Both the position numbers and the translations under genes were made by a program. 64,000 bases of DNA from Chaetorhynchus papuensis (lineage: Eukaryota; Chordata; Aves; Passeriformes; Rhipiduridae): contig VWYX01000665.1 in the NCBI GenBank assembly GCA_013396525.1, forward strand, positions 62,001 to 126,000, given 5' to 3'. The notes under the pieces were generated by a model that had not been told where the DNA came from, did not search any database, and saw only the letters and a program-made list of their open reading frames with translations. Positions within the stretch are counted from its first letter, which is position 1; every line of letters starts with the position of its first letter. Shown here piece after piece: positions 22,901 to 34,900 of this stretch.

Positions 22901-25900
22901 CCAGCCTGTTTGTTTTTTGTTTGTTTGCTTGCTTTATATACCTTTGAAGTACCTAAAAAGTGTTTAGGGCTGATAAAACAGGCAGGGTTGACCATCCCTC
23001 TGCTGCTGCAAGCGGGGAGGTGGGGATGCTGCACCCCCTGCCAGCCTGGGGCTGGGATGCTGCCCAGGGACAGGGATGTTCCTTCCCTGTAGTTTGCTCC
23101 ATTTCCCTGCAGAAAGCTGTCAGCTGGGAGATGTGGCCGTGTGAGAGCAGCATCTTGCTGACAGTGGGCCAGCCCTGCTCCCTCAGGCTGTGATTTCACT
23201 GTCTGGGGAGCATTTGCCTTTCCCCGGGCAGACGAGTCGGGGTCACATCCCCAGCGTGGAACCTGCCCCGTCCTTACCAGCCACGCTGAGTAAGTGCAGC
23301 AATTGCAAGTGTTTAATATTAAATATCCTCAGCTCTATTTGATTTTTCCCAGGAGCTGATGGGGCTGCAGCTCAGCCTTTTTTTCATTCTGAAAATGACA
23401 GCCCGAGGCCGTGCTGGTTAATGGTACCCGCTGACGCAGGGGGATGATGGATGAGCTGCTGGAGAGGCAGAGCAGCTTTTGGCCAAGTGGAGGGCAGGAT
23501 TGGTGGTCTGGTGGCTTTGTTGTGCTCCAGCAGGTGCTCAGAGGGCACCTGCTCAGAGGGAGAGCTGGGGCAGATATTCCCATGTGCCTGCAGGAAGGTG
23601 TCCACAAGACCTGCCTGTGGTGGTTCTTCAGGGAGCAGGGCAGGAAGGACGGGAGAGCTGCTTCCACAGGGGGTCCTGGAGTGAAGGTTTAGGACTTCTA
23701 AAAGATGCCTCTTCTTTAGAATGAGTTTTTTCTAAATCTGAGTAACCTCTGCTGTTACAGCTGTTAAATCATTCCAGCAGTGATGGGGGGATGAACCTCT
23801 GAGTCATGTGGATTTTAAACAAGGTAATTTAGCACTCACTTCAGACTGCCCCAGTATTGGCTTTAGGAAGTTCTAAAATACTCCTCCCGAGTATTTACTG
23901 TTGCTCTCTCATCTTGCTGTGTACATGAGCCTCCTTCCCAGCATCTGTGTAAAATCCAGCAGGAGTTCTTGGCTCGCAGCAGAGGAAATGCTCCAGGACT
24001 GGAGAAGATGATGTTGTGCTACTGAAATTTGTTTTATCTTGATGCCAGGGGAGTTGGCAAATGCTGGAAAAGAGGATGAGGAAGAGGCCAGTTCTTGAAG
24101 CCTGTGGCAGAGAAGGCACAACGTGGCTTGTGGCAAAGCCGTCCACTCAATCAAGATTCAACCTCTTGTTGTGGGGACGGAGAACATTTTGGAAATGGTT
24201 GGTTCTGGGAAGCCTGAAGCTCCCTTTGGCTGCAGTTCCAGGCTCCAGCAGCACTCCCAGCTCTGCTGTGCTGTCTGGTTCCTGAGTGCACCTTGCCCAG
24301 ACAGTTTCCCTTGGTAGCTGCTGTGTAGGAAATGCCATGGCTGGGATGCTGCTCTGCCCAACAGCACAGCAGTGCCCTCAGGAACGAGATCCCTCTGCTT
24401 GCTGTGCTTTTTATGCAGCACAGAGCAACAAAAGAGAAGGAGGGAGTTCTCTTTCTTTGCCCAGCTAGAATTACTTTTTCTCTCTTAAAAGTTTCTGTGT
24501 GGATGACCACGGTGTGCTTTGGCACTTCTCTGCCAGGGCCAGACCCTCAGCAGAGTCTCTGTGATCTCTTGAGTGACCTCAGGACCATCCTCCTTCCCTG
24601 GCAGGGACAAGCCCATGGACGGGCAACCTTGGCTTAGCAAAAACACCTGGCAGAGCCCAGGATCCCAGTCCAGCATGGGCAGCGTGTTCCAGGAGCTGCT
24701 GTGAGCTGATCACAGCAGCATCCAGGAGGAGGGATCCAGTTCATTCCCCCTCTTTTTTTTAGAGGATTTCACTGTGGGTGTTTGATGGCTGCTAAGCTGA
24801 CACGTGGTTGCTCCTTCTCTGCCCTCCCCGAGTCAGTCTGGAGGGCAAAATCGTGTCCTTGGGCTTGTCTGGCCGCTGGAGATGTGGCCCCTGTTAATTA
24901 TTGTGTGTCACTTCCCAGCTGAACTCTGGGTTTGATCTCTGCTCGTTCTACCCGAGCTGATAATGGATGGTGGGAGGTCAGGAGAGTCTGCTGGGTCCTG
25001 GCAGAGAAAATCCTGCCCTCAGAAGCAAGCCAGGTGTTGCTGCCAAGTCCATCACGCTGCTCTCGAATCAGCCCCGAGGTTATGAACCTCCTCCCAGCCT
25101 GCTCCACCCGGTTCAGTTTATCTCCCAAAAGATCCTTCTGTCCCCACAACTGCTCCTCTCTGAAGCAGACGATTGCCTGGGGGGGTTGTGGTTAGAGGAG
25201 GCTGTGCCTGACATGGCCCAACCTTCCCACAGCCTCCAAGGCTTGGATTTGGGAAGTGTTTCGTGGTTGGGTGCTCTGTGTTTTCTGCAAATATTCTCCC
25301 CCCCCACTTCAGTATTTCATTCTTTGACCCAAATTGCCAGTGCTTTATTTGCAAATGGGCCTTGGTTAGAGAAAAGCTGATGCCTACTGCACGTTTTGGT
25401 GGAAAACTGAAATCAAAGGTGTGCCCAGCACCACAGCAATTACTCAGAGTTGTAAGGCTACAAATAAGATCACCTTCTACTCCAAAACTGCAGCTTCCCT
25501 ACGTTGAGTTTGCTCCCACTGGGGGAAATAAATAAAAAAACAGAAAAAAAGTAGCTCCCTTGTGCCATTTCTACCTGCAAGGAGGACTCTTTTCCAGGTT
25601 GTACCTCTTCCATGAGAATGTGAGGGCTCTTTGGCCTGTGGTGCAGAGTCTCCTCATTCCCTCTCCCCATCCGAGGAGCCTTTGTGCCAGCTGCTCACCC
25701 TGAGTGCGGTGAGCAGATGCCCCAGGGCTCTGGGTGCTGTGTGGATGTGCAGCTTTGCTGTTATTTCTGTTATTTTCAGCCCGTTGCTCAGCTGTCAGAC
25801 TGCATTGTGGAGATGCAGAACTTCTGCCACATCAGCCAGACGAGCATCTCGGTGCAAAAGGAACTTCTCTTTATTGCCACATATTGTGTGCAGCTTTTTT

Positions 25901-28900
25901 TCGAGGAGAAAACTGCAGGATTCTTGTTCTGGAGCCGGGGTTTTGTTGTGCTCAGGGTCTTTTGGGAGGTTGAGATTTGCTTGTGCTCTGTGTGCCAACG
26001 GATGCAGCTCAGTGCTGGAGCCCAGTCCTCCCAGCAGGACGGGGATCATTCCTTGTCCTTGTGGTTCCCAGTTCTGTACCCTCATGCACACAAGGACCCA
26101 GAGCTGTTGGGATTCCCTGGTCCTTCCCTGCCTGGAGGATGGGGGTAAGCAGATGCTCCTTGCCATGGATGGGCACACAGCAGCTTGGCACCAGCATTTT
26201 ATGGCCCAGCCATCGTAAATAACTGATTTTATTTGCTTTCTCTGTTTAGAGAAAAGTATTGTTCTATCCCAGTAGCAACTGGGAAAACAAATGCCACTAT
26301 TTATCAGGCGAGTGCTGACAATAATAGAGGTCAAGTGGATTTATAGTGCCAGAACCCATTATGTGTTTGAAGACTAATTAAAGCCTTAAATGAGATGCTT
26401 GTCCTACTAGAGGCTGTTCTTTTTTTTTTTTCCTTCTGTCTTTTCCTGCTGCTGTGCTTGTTTTCCCCCTCCCCCTTTCCTCTTTAAGAGCTTTGCTGTA
26501 ATAATGGAGCACGAGCCTGACAGAGCTTCCCTGATTAGATGTCAGCAGTGTATGATTTGAGATGCTCGGCGAGCGCTGGACCGTATCTCCACTGTCACTT
26601 CGGAGCTGGGAAGGGTTTCCAGACCAGCATTCCACCCCAAACAACTGGCTGGCTGCTCTGATTTAATTATATGGGGCAATATTTAGAGTCGTCTGCCAGA
26701 ATCAAGGTTCGGGTCTGTACAGATGGGGGGAGACGCTGTCCAGGGCTGCGAGAACTCACCCGAAAGCCAAGTCAATATCTTGGTTAATGCAGGTACAGGG
26801 GGAAATGACCTTTTCATGAGAATGCAGTGAGCCCCGATGCCGGATTTGTTGTGTTCTTTGGGTGCCCAGCCTGTGCTCTGTGGGGAGCAGGGGGGGCTGC
26901 GTGTGCAGCTCGCCCAGGAGCGCTGCGGGCAGCGGGGGCTGATGTTGGCTGCACAACCTTTCCCTGCTGGACTTCCATGGAGTCCCCTGTCAGGTTGAAT
27001 TCTGCCTGCTCTGGCACATCCCCCCAGAGGGACACAGCATGTTCCCAGCTGCAAATCCAGAGCTGGCTCTCTGTCTGGGGTGGGGGGGCCCCTGCTCTGC
27101 CGCTCCAGCTCGAAGCGAGAGGGAGGCGGCAGCTCCCGGAGCTGCAGGAGAGGGGGCAGAGCTGGGAGTTATCAAAGCACATGTCAGCTTGATGAGAGCT
27201 CCTGCCAGGGCTCCCTGAGTGGCTGCTACACATGTTCAGCTCGATATTGTCAGCTGCAATCTCTTGGAGATGGAGCCTGTCCACGGAGGAGCAAAGCTCT
27301 GCCTGCACTGTCTGCCCAGCTTGCCCCAGTGCTCCTTTCCACGAGATCATCCCATCACCATCCCTGATAAAACTTCCCTGTGCTCTCCGTGGCTGCAGCA
27401 GAAATACAGGAACGTGAAAACCGTTAAACTCGCCTCAGCAACCGAACTGCAAAAGCAAAAAGTTGAAAAGAAAGTTTTTTTTAAATCCACTTCGTTCGTG
27501 GTGCTGCTGTGGAGAATCCTAGGTGGGGNNNNNNNNNNNNNNNNNNNNNNNNNNNNNNNNNNNNNNNNNNNNNNNNNNNNNNNNNNNNNNNNNNNNNNNN
27601 NNNNNNNNNNNNNACCCCTGAGCAGTGAAAAGAGCAACATCCCAGGAGCTGCAGGAAAACAGGGCATGAATGCAGCCAGTCAGGAGCGTTGCTCAGCTGA
27701 TGTTCACAAGAAGGTTTCAGCTTGCTCTCTCTGAGACCTCAGCAAACCTCCAGGACAGAGAGAGCATTTAGAAAGGCCCCCGAGGTTTTCCGTTGCTCTG
27801 CAGCAGGCTTGGTAAACATGCCAATAAACGCTGCAGAGAGAGGGGAAAAAAGCCTTCCAGAGGAACAGACCTGGGTTTTCAGCTGCTCAGTCCTTCCCAT
27901 CCCCGGCTGCTGCTGCTGCTGTGGATCAGCGCTGGGGAGAAGGAGGCAGAGTTCAACTTTGGCTGAGCATTAAGTGGTGCTGCAGGTATTTCTGGGAAAA
28001 ATAAGTTGGAGGAGGCTGAAAGTCGCATCTGGAGCCATCTGAGGGAATGGAGACAGAAAGTTAGCAGGACTCCCGTCGTGGGACGCTTGTGAGTATGGAA
28101 AGCTCTGCTCTCCTGGAAGGTGGATGAGGATGTGTGGGATGAGAGGGGAGAAGCTCCCACACGTCTGGTGGGAGCTGCTGCTGCTGGTGTGGATCCAGTT
28201 TCTGGTCGCCCTGAGTGATAGGGACCCTCTAAATTCTTCTTGCTGCTTGTCTTAGTGGTGGTGAGTGGGGCCGGTGTTTGGCCCCAGCACTGGCTGGGAT
28301 TTCTGGAAGAAACAGCTGAGTTGGATGAAGTTTTTTTGTAATTCTGAACTTCCTCTCTCAGCCCAACTGTGTGTAAACCCCACACAGTCCTAGACAGACC
28401 TCAGCATCAGAGCAGGAGAAAAAGATGAGTTGTTGTGCTGGGCTGAGCTCAGCTGCCTGTGTCTATTAAATTAGCAGCGGGCAGGTTTTCTCAGCTCAGA
28501 GATGAATGGCTGCTGGCCAGCAGTTCAGCGCTCTGGGAGCACACAAAAGCACCTGAGGACAGAGGTGTGTAATTAATGACTCTTTAGGCAGCTGGGAATG
28601 GTGTGTGTTTATCTAACTGGGCACACTTTGCTGCTTTCTTGCTTTCCTGGAAGTGGCTGTTGAACGGGGCCGTGACGCACGCTCGCTTCCAGGGGCTGGC
28701 CTTGCCTCTGAAACCCAAATGTGTCTCTGCTCAGGTGTTTGGAGGTGATTTTTTACTCCAGACCCACCTTGCTGCTGTGGGTTATTCTGAGGGAAGCCAC
28801 AGGCAGCTCCAGCAGTATCCATAGGGTGTAACTGGGAGCCACTGGGAACAACCCAGCGCTGCCTTCCCCTCGCTGAGCTCTTGCCTGAGCGACCTGGCAA

Positions 28901-31900
28901 CACCCAAAAGTCCTTCACCCATCTCACAGCCACCTCCTCCGTGCTGAGGATGGTGGGAATGTGGTAGAGCAATAGGAATTTTCTTCAGGAACAGAGGTGT
29001 TAGAAGGGGCTGCCCAGGGAGTCACCACCCCTGGTCTGGATGTGGCACTCAATGCTCTGGGCTGGTTGACAGGGTGGGAATCGGTTGGATTTGAGATCTT
29101 TGAGGCCTTTTCCGATGTGAATGCTCTGAGCTGCTGCCAGCTGGGGCCCTGGCTTTGTGTGGAAGGGGTAGAGTTGGGTGGGAACGCCGACTGCTCCTCG
29201 TGACGTGTGTTCCTCGCTCTCCTGTGTGCTCACATCAGTGTCTGTTCTCCACCTCCAGCCCTGATGTCAGTCCCCTGAACTCAGAGCCTGGTAATGAATC
29301 ACCTTGAAATGAAGCTGCTGCTAATGTGCCTTTCGGAGTGGAGAGGCAGAAACGTGCAGAGAAACGTTCTGCTGATTTGAGCAGGCAGTAAATCCCTTCA
29401 GGGTGGTGAGGGGCACACAACAAACTTTAGGTCCCTTCTGACCGAGCTGTGCTCTGTGTTCATGACCCTGGGTGAGGTCCCAGCCAATCTGAGCTTGTCT
29501 CTTGTGAAGCTGAGCTTTTCAAAGCGGTGCTGTCCTTGGGGCTGGTGCAGTTTGGGTACAGCTGTGGTGGCATCTGGAGCCCTGGCTGAGCTGGCCGTGT
29601 GCTGGTGCAGGAACCCCTGGAGCCTTTTTCCATTTAATCCCTGTGCTCTGCTTTCAGCCAGCCTGGATTTGTGAATTTTGTGCCTTCTCTCTGTTAAGTT
29701 TGCCCAGTGAGCAGCTCTGTGGCCCCCTGAGCTCGGAGGGGTAACGAGCTCTGGTGCTGCTGGGTTGGTGGGAGCTGGGGATGTTGGGGTTTGGGGAGTT
29801 TGCTGCTGCAGGAACCACACAAAGCCCCGTGGTTTCCGTTCTCAGGGCTCAGCGTGGGCATCATTCCTCCCCCAGGATTTCCCCTCGAGCTTGGAAGCTG
29901 TCACAGGACCTCGAGTTTTGGTCTCTGCACCCCAAAGTGCTGCTGCAGTGGGGTGTCACGTGGGGATCAGCTAAACTGAGCCTTCAGGAACGATCAGGGA
30001 AGGGCAGAAGCTCTCCCAGATGTGGTGAAAGCATCCCAGGGCCATTTTATGCATCCTGGCTGTTTGTCAGCAAGGCAGGAGCAGCTGGAGGCAGGTTGAA
30101 GGGAGGCTGTGGAGGTAAAGGGGGTTTGGAAACCAGGAGTCACAGCTGAACTGTGTTTCACCCACTCTGTTGTTGTTGGAATTGAACATCAAAATCTTAC
30201 GAAATCTCAAATAAATATCATAAATCCTGCCAGGTTTGATTCCTCTGTCAGGCTCAAGGCTGGGCCTATGATAATTAGAAAATATTTGCTCCTCACTTAG
30301 TTTTCCAGCCTCTGTGGCTATAGAGAAAAGCTCAGAGTGGAGTCCCAGAAGCATTCTTTCAGTTAAAAACACGATGATAAAGCAACAAATCCACAGATGC
30401 ATGAAATTGTCTATTTGTTATGATTTTTCTCAATGCCAGTCCCATGACTTTTGTGGTTTAAGGCGAGGTTTGTAACCCCTGACTTCCAGAGACCTTGTCT
30501 GAGATCGGGGTCGTGGTGTGACCTGGCTGCAGCTCGATAGCCACAGCCTCACACAGCCCTGTGGCAGCGCTTTAAAAACACCCAGAACAATAGGAAAAAA
30601 CCCCCACAAGTGAGTCCCAAGGCCAGCACAGCTGCAACATCCCATCCCTTTGACTTTTAGTTAACCAGAGCAGAGGGTCTGCCGTGGTTTGGGTTCTCTC
30701 TGCGTGACAGTGGTGCTGTTGGTGACACCCCCCTGATGTGAGCGTGGTGTTTTGCAGGAGCCAGGCCCAAGAGACTCCAGAGGAACAGCATGGACAGCTT
30801 AGACCTCCTCAAGTTCCCTTCTGAGAAGGTAAGCAAAGCCTCAGAGGCAGTCAGTGGGAATTCCACACAGATTCCAGTTGGTTTGTTGCTGACTGGCTTC
30901 GTTTGCAAGGGAAATATGCAATTAGCAGCTATCGTTGGAGTCAATGGGATTAACCAAAGAGGGTTTCCAGAGAGCTTGGAGGAGAGGAACAGCTGGTCTG
31001 ACTAAAAAGGCACTTAACACTCAAAGCTGGAAAGCCACTTCTGGGCTTTTTTTTTGAAAAAGCAGCCCTTTATTGGAAGGATCATCGTGAGCTGTGTAGC
31101 CCCTGAGTGGCTGTGGCAGGTCCCAGTGCCCTGTCACCCTCCTGTCACCAGGAGAAGGAGCCCTGCAGGAGGCAGAGGGTTTGTTGCAGGGGCTCCAAGG
31201 GTTGCTTTGCTGCTGGGAATGTCAGATCCGAGCAGATCAGCGTTTCCTCCGTGTCCCCAGGGCTGTTCCTGCAGCAGCTGGGAGGCACTGAGCTCTTCCA
31301 GCTACAGGGATCGTTTCAGCCTCCCAGAAAATCCTGCTGGTGCTGCCGAGGGCTCAGCTGTGCCCGTGCCCAGAGGAGGTGGCCAGGCCTGCAGCCATTC
31401 TGCCTTTTTGGAATGGTTTTGGCACAAATCATTGGTGATTTGGCACAAATGCCTGGTGTCCCAGGGAACATTTCCCCTTTACAGAACTGTCAAAGGGAGA
31501 AAAAGCTCACCCAAGCTGCAGGTGGATGCAGAGAGTCAATGGGAAGCAACCTGAGGCTGGAGAGACAATTTAGGTGCCTAAAAATCCCAGTAAACACTGG
31601 GAAGGCCAGGCAAAAGCTCCTCCCTGAATTAATTCTCTTTGGAAAATAAATTCCCCATGTCCTGATGTGTTTTTATCAATTCTCCCAGTGCCCCTTGGCT
31701 GTTTTGGCTCTTGCCTGCTCTCACCAACGTGACTCTGTCTCTGGGGTGTCGATGGCAGGGACAGCAATGCCCAAGGTCAGGGGACATTGGCTCGTGTGTC
31801 CCCATGAGAGCAGCACAGCCCCGAGGGCTGGCCAGGGGCTCTGCTGGTGTGTGACTTGCTGCTAATGCTGCTGGTTCCCTGCTCTCTGCTGTGAAAGCTG

Positions 31901-34900
31901 AACACCACTCGATAGTTCAGGCAGGGTTTGGATTTCAGGGGTTTCATGGGGGGAGGATGGAGCCAGCAGGAGCTGTGGGGTCAAGTGAGAGCACTGCTGT
32001 TCCCCCTGCAGTGGTCCTTGGTGGGGTGTGAGCTCAGCTCTCCTTCAGAGAGAGTTCTGGATGGAATTCCTCCCCTCGGTGCCACTGTGGCTCACAGGAG
32101 CAGGGGGTTACAGCCCTGGGAGAGGCTCCTTTGCCTTGTGCTGTGCTGGGGGTGAGGAGGTTGTAAGGAGTAAATCCATGGAGCGAGCTGTGATCTCTCC
32201 AGCACTCTCTGGGTGTTGTCTCTGCCAGAGATGCCTTCAAAGCCAGCAAAGCCCCCCTGTTACCACACTGCCAGGAGCTCCTGTCCAGTGCCTCTGCACA
32301 GAGCTGTGTGTTGGGGCACAGGGAATGCCCACCTTGGTGCTGAAGCTCCAGCACATCGCAGGAACGCTGCTCCCTGCTCATCCTGCTCTCTCCAGCCTCT
32401 TACTCCTTCATCCAAGCTCCTCTGGTTTGATCTCCCAGCCTCTTGTTTACTCCTTTGTGTACCAGACTAAAACCTCTTTGTCACATGCTGGCTTTCACCC
32501 TGAAGGTGCTTGGTGCTGTAATTGAGTCATCTCTCCTGTTGTCGTGCCCTGAGCTCCAACCAAGGCACTGCAAGGCACTTTCTAGTTCTGGTTTATATTT
32601 GTGTGGCCACTTTTTAAGGTGTGGGCACTGGCCTGGCTGCACTGGTGCCTTCAACAGCATCCAGGGGAATGAATCTCTCCTTCCTTGTCCTCACTATTCC
32701 TGTTGGGCACCTCTGTCACCTCCCTCTCCCCACACCTGGGGTGACAGTCCCGTGTTTCACTGAGCACAAGCCCCACATGAGCTGTGCTCCCGTGCCTCTC
32801 CTGCTCTGTGGGCAGGAGCCAACAGAGCTCCACGAACACCTGAGGCAGGCAATTGCTGCAGTGACTGTTTGTTGCTTTCCCAAGGAGCAGAATGGGGACA
32901 GCCACCACGTGGGAGAGCTGAAGATCTCAGGGAAGGAGTTCCTGTCCCTCCCTGCCAGGACGAAGAAATACCGGGAGCACCAGTCCAGCTCGGAGAGGAA
33001 ATCCCAGGGGTCGAGTGCATCCCCTCTGGATGCTGGGGAGGTCCGAGTCCAGGTGCCACAGTCGGTAGGAAGATGGTTTTAATCTCCAGTGCTGATCTGG
33101 GAGTTGCTCGTGTTTGTTTTTACCTCGTTTCCAGCCTGCTGTGGGAGTGGCAGTGGGGCTGGAAAACGGAGTCTGTTTGTAGCTCTGCTCTGTTTGTTGG
33201 CTCTGTGGAGGCAGCTGTGGGCAAATCCTTTTGCCTCTTTGAGCCTCAGCATCGCTGTCCTTTCAGCAGAGCTGTGGTACCAGTCTCCATCACAAACTGG
33301 TCTGTGAGGGATTGGCCCTTAGTGGTGACATTTATAACCCTCTCTGAGGGACGGGAGTCTGGAGCTGAACTTGGTATCAGGATGTGATACCTTGAATTCC
33401 AGAAAAGCACAGCAGTTTGGGTGCCTTGTGGAGCTGATTTGATCAGCTCCTGGCATTGATGAGGAGTGGGATTGGTGCCTTCAAAACCCAGAGCCTTCCC
33501 AGCTCTTTGGTGAGTGACCAGAAGTGCCGGTTGCCTTTGCCAAGTGTTGATGCTCCACCTCATGTTCTGATCACACTGATGGTCAGTGTGCAGGGTGGGC
33601 TCTTAGAGTTCATCAGAGATGGTGGAATTCATCATCCAGGAGCTTTCCTTTGGAAGCAGCACAGCTGGAGCTCATTTCCTCAGGAGCAGGAGCTGGCGCT
33701 GATGTCGGTGATTTCCAGGTTACTGGTGCTGTGCTGGGGAGCTCTGATCAGTCTGTGCTTGGCTCCCTGGAGGATGGTGAGGATCCACGTCCTGGGAAGC
33801 TCCCCAGGTGCCTTTTGCTGTTTTTATCCTGACAGTTGTGCTGGTTTTGGGCCGTTCCCTTCCGCTTGTGTTGATGTTTGTTGTGACACATGGCAAACAC
33901 AAATACCGGGGAGCTTTCCTGCAGCTGTGCTGGGTTTGTTCCCAGCCCTGGAAGCAGGGCTCACACCCACAACCATGGCACGTTTCTGGATCGTGGGAGG
34001 GGGCTTGGAGGTGTTTGAACTCAGGGATCTCAAGTGAGAAGCCCCAGATCCTCAGCTCGTTGCCAGGAGAGACGAAGCGTAAGGGAAAGATCAGTGATCT
34101 CATGGGTGCTTGGAAGTATTTAGGTTTTTGCTTTACACTGAGTCTCTAACACACTATCACAGTTCTGTGATCATGCAGTGATTCCAGATGGAATAAATCC
34201 AAGCCAGAAAAGATAGGCCTATTTTTTTTTTTTTTTTTTTTTTTTGCTTGGCATTTAAGAAAAGCGAAATTAAATATTTTCATGCTGGGTAAGAAAGAGT
34301 CGGAGCTGCAGAGCTTGGGATGAAGCCTGGCTGTGGAGTGGGGATGCTTGAAGGTGTTTCTAGCTCTGAGTCCTTTGTTCCTCATCTGTGGATCGTGGGG
34401 AGAACAGATCCTGCTGTACCTGTGTGCATGAGTGTGTGGACACATCCCTTTTCTACCACAGACATTCCTGGTTTCGGTTCTCTGGCCACTGGAGACTGAA
34501 TTTTTTACACCAACTGGGTTGGTTTTTTTTTTTTTATTTAGACTTCTTTGAGCTCATTCTTCATTCCCAACAGTGCTCGTGGAAATGGTCTGCTGGGAAA
34601 AACATTTCCTACAGCTCACCGGTGCAAACGTGATCACTGAGAAGGAAAACAAAGCTCATCTGAGCCAGAGAGGAGACAGCAGCATGGGGGCACACAAGGC
34701 AATACAAAAGCAGAAAAAAACCCCCACTCCTGCCAGAAATAGCCTTGTATTTTTAACTCAGACATTCAGCCAGAGACCAAACAAAAGCCACGCTCCACCA
34801 AGAGCTGGGAAAAGCATTCCTTAGGAGTGTGGCTGTGGATCCATGGGCTGGGTCTCAAAAAAGGCCCCGTGGGGCTTTGCCAGCCACTGGTGACCTCTTG

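Larger units (their letters stand above)
19195..30757 (+). other. large GPSM1 intron (11.6 kb) with assembly gap
   Basis: The intron lies between the last TPR exon and the linker micro-exon. It contains a poly-T run (about 21171-21186), AT-rich unique blocks near 26219-26400 and 26500-26830, a G+C-rich patch at 26830-27140, the gap at 27529-27613 and a CR1 fragment at 29001. No open frame resembles a protein family. Confidence 0.8.

Noticed and set aside
27219..27734. 171-codon frame across the assembly gap
   Set aside because: It includes 85 N and cannot be interpreted.
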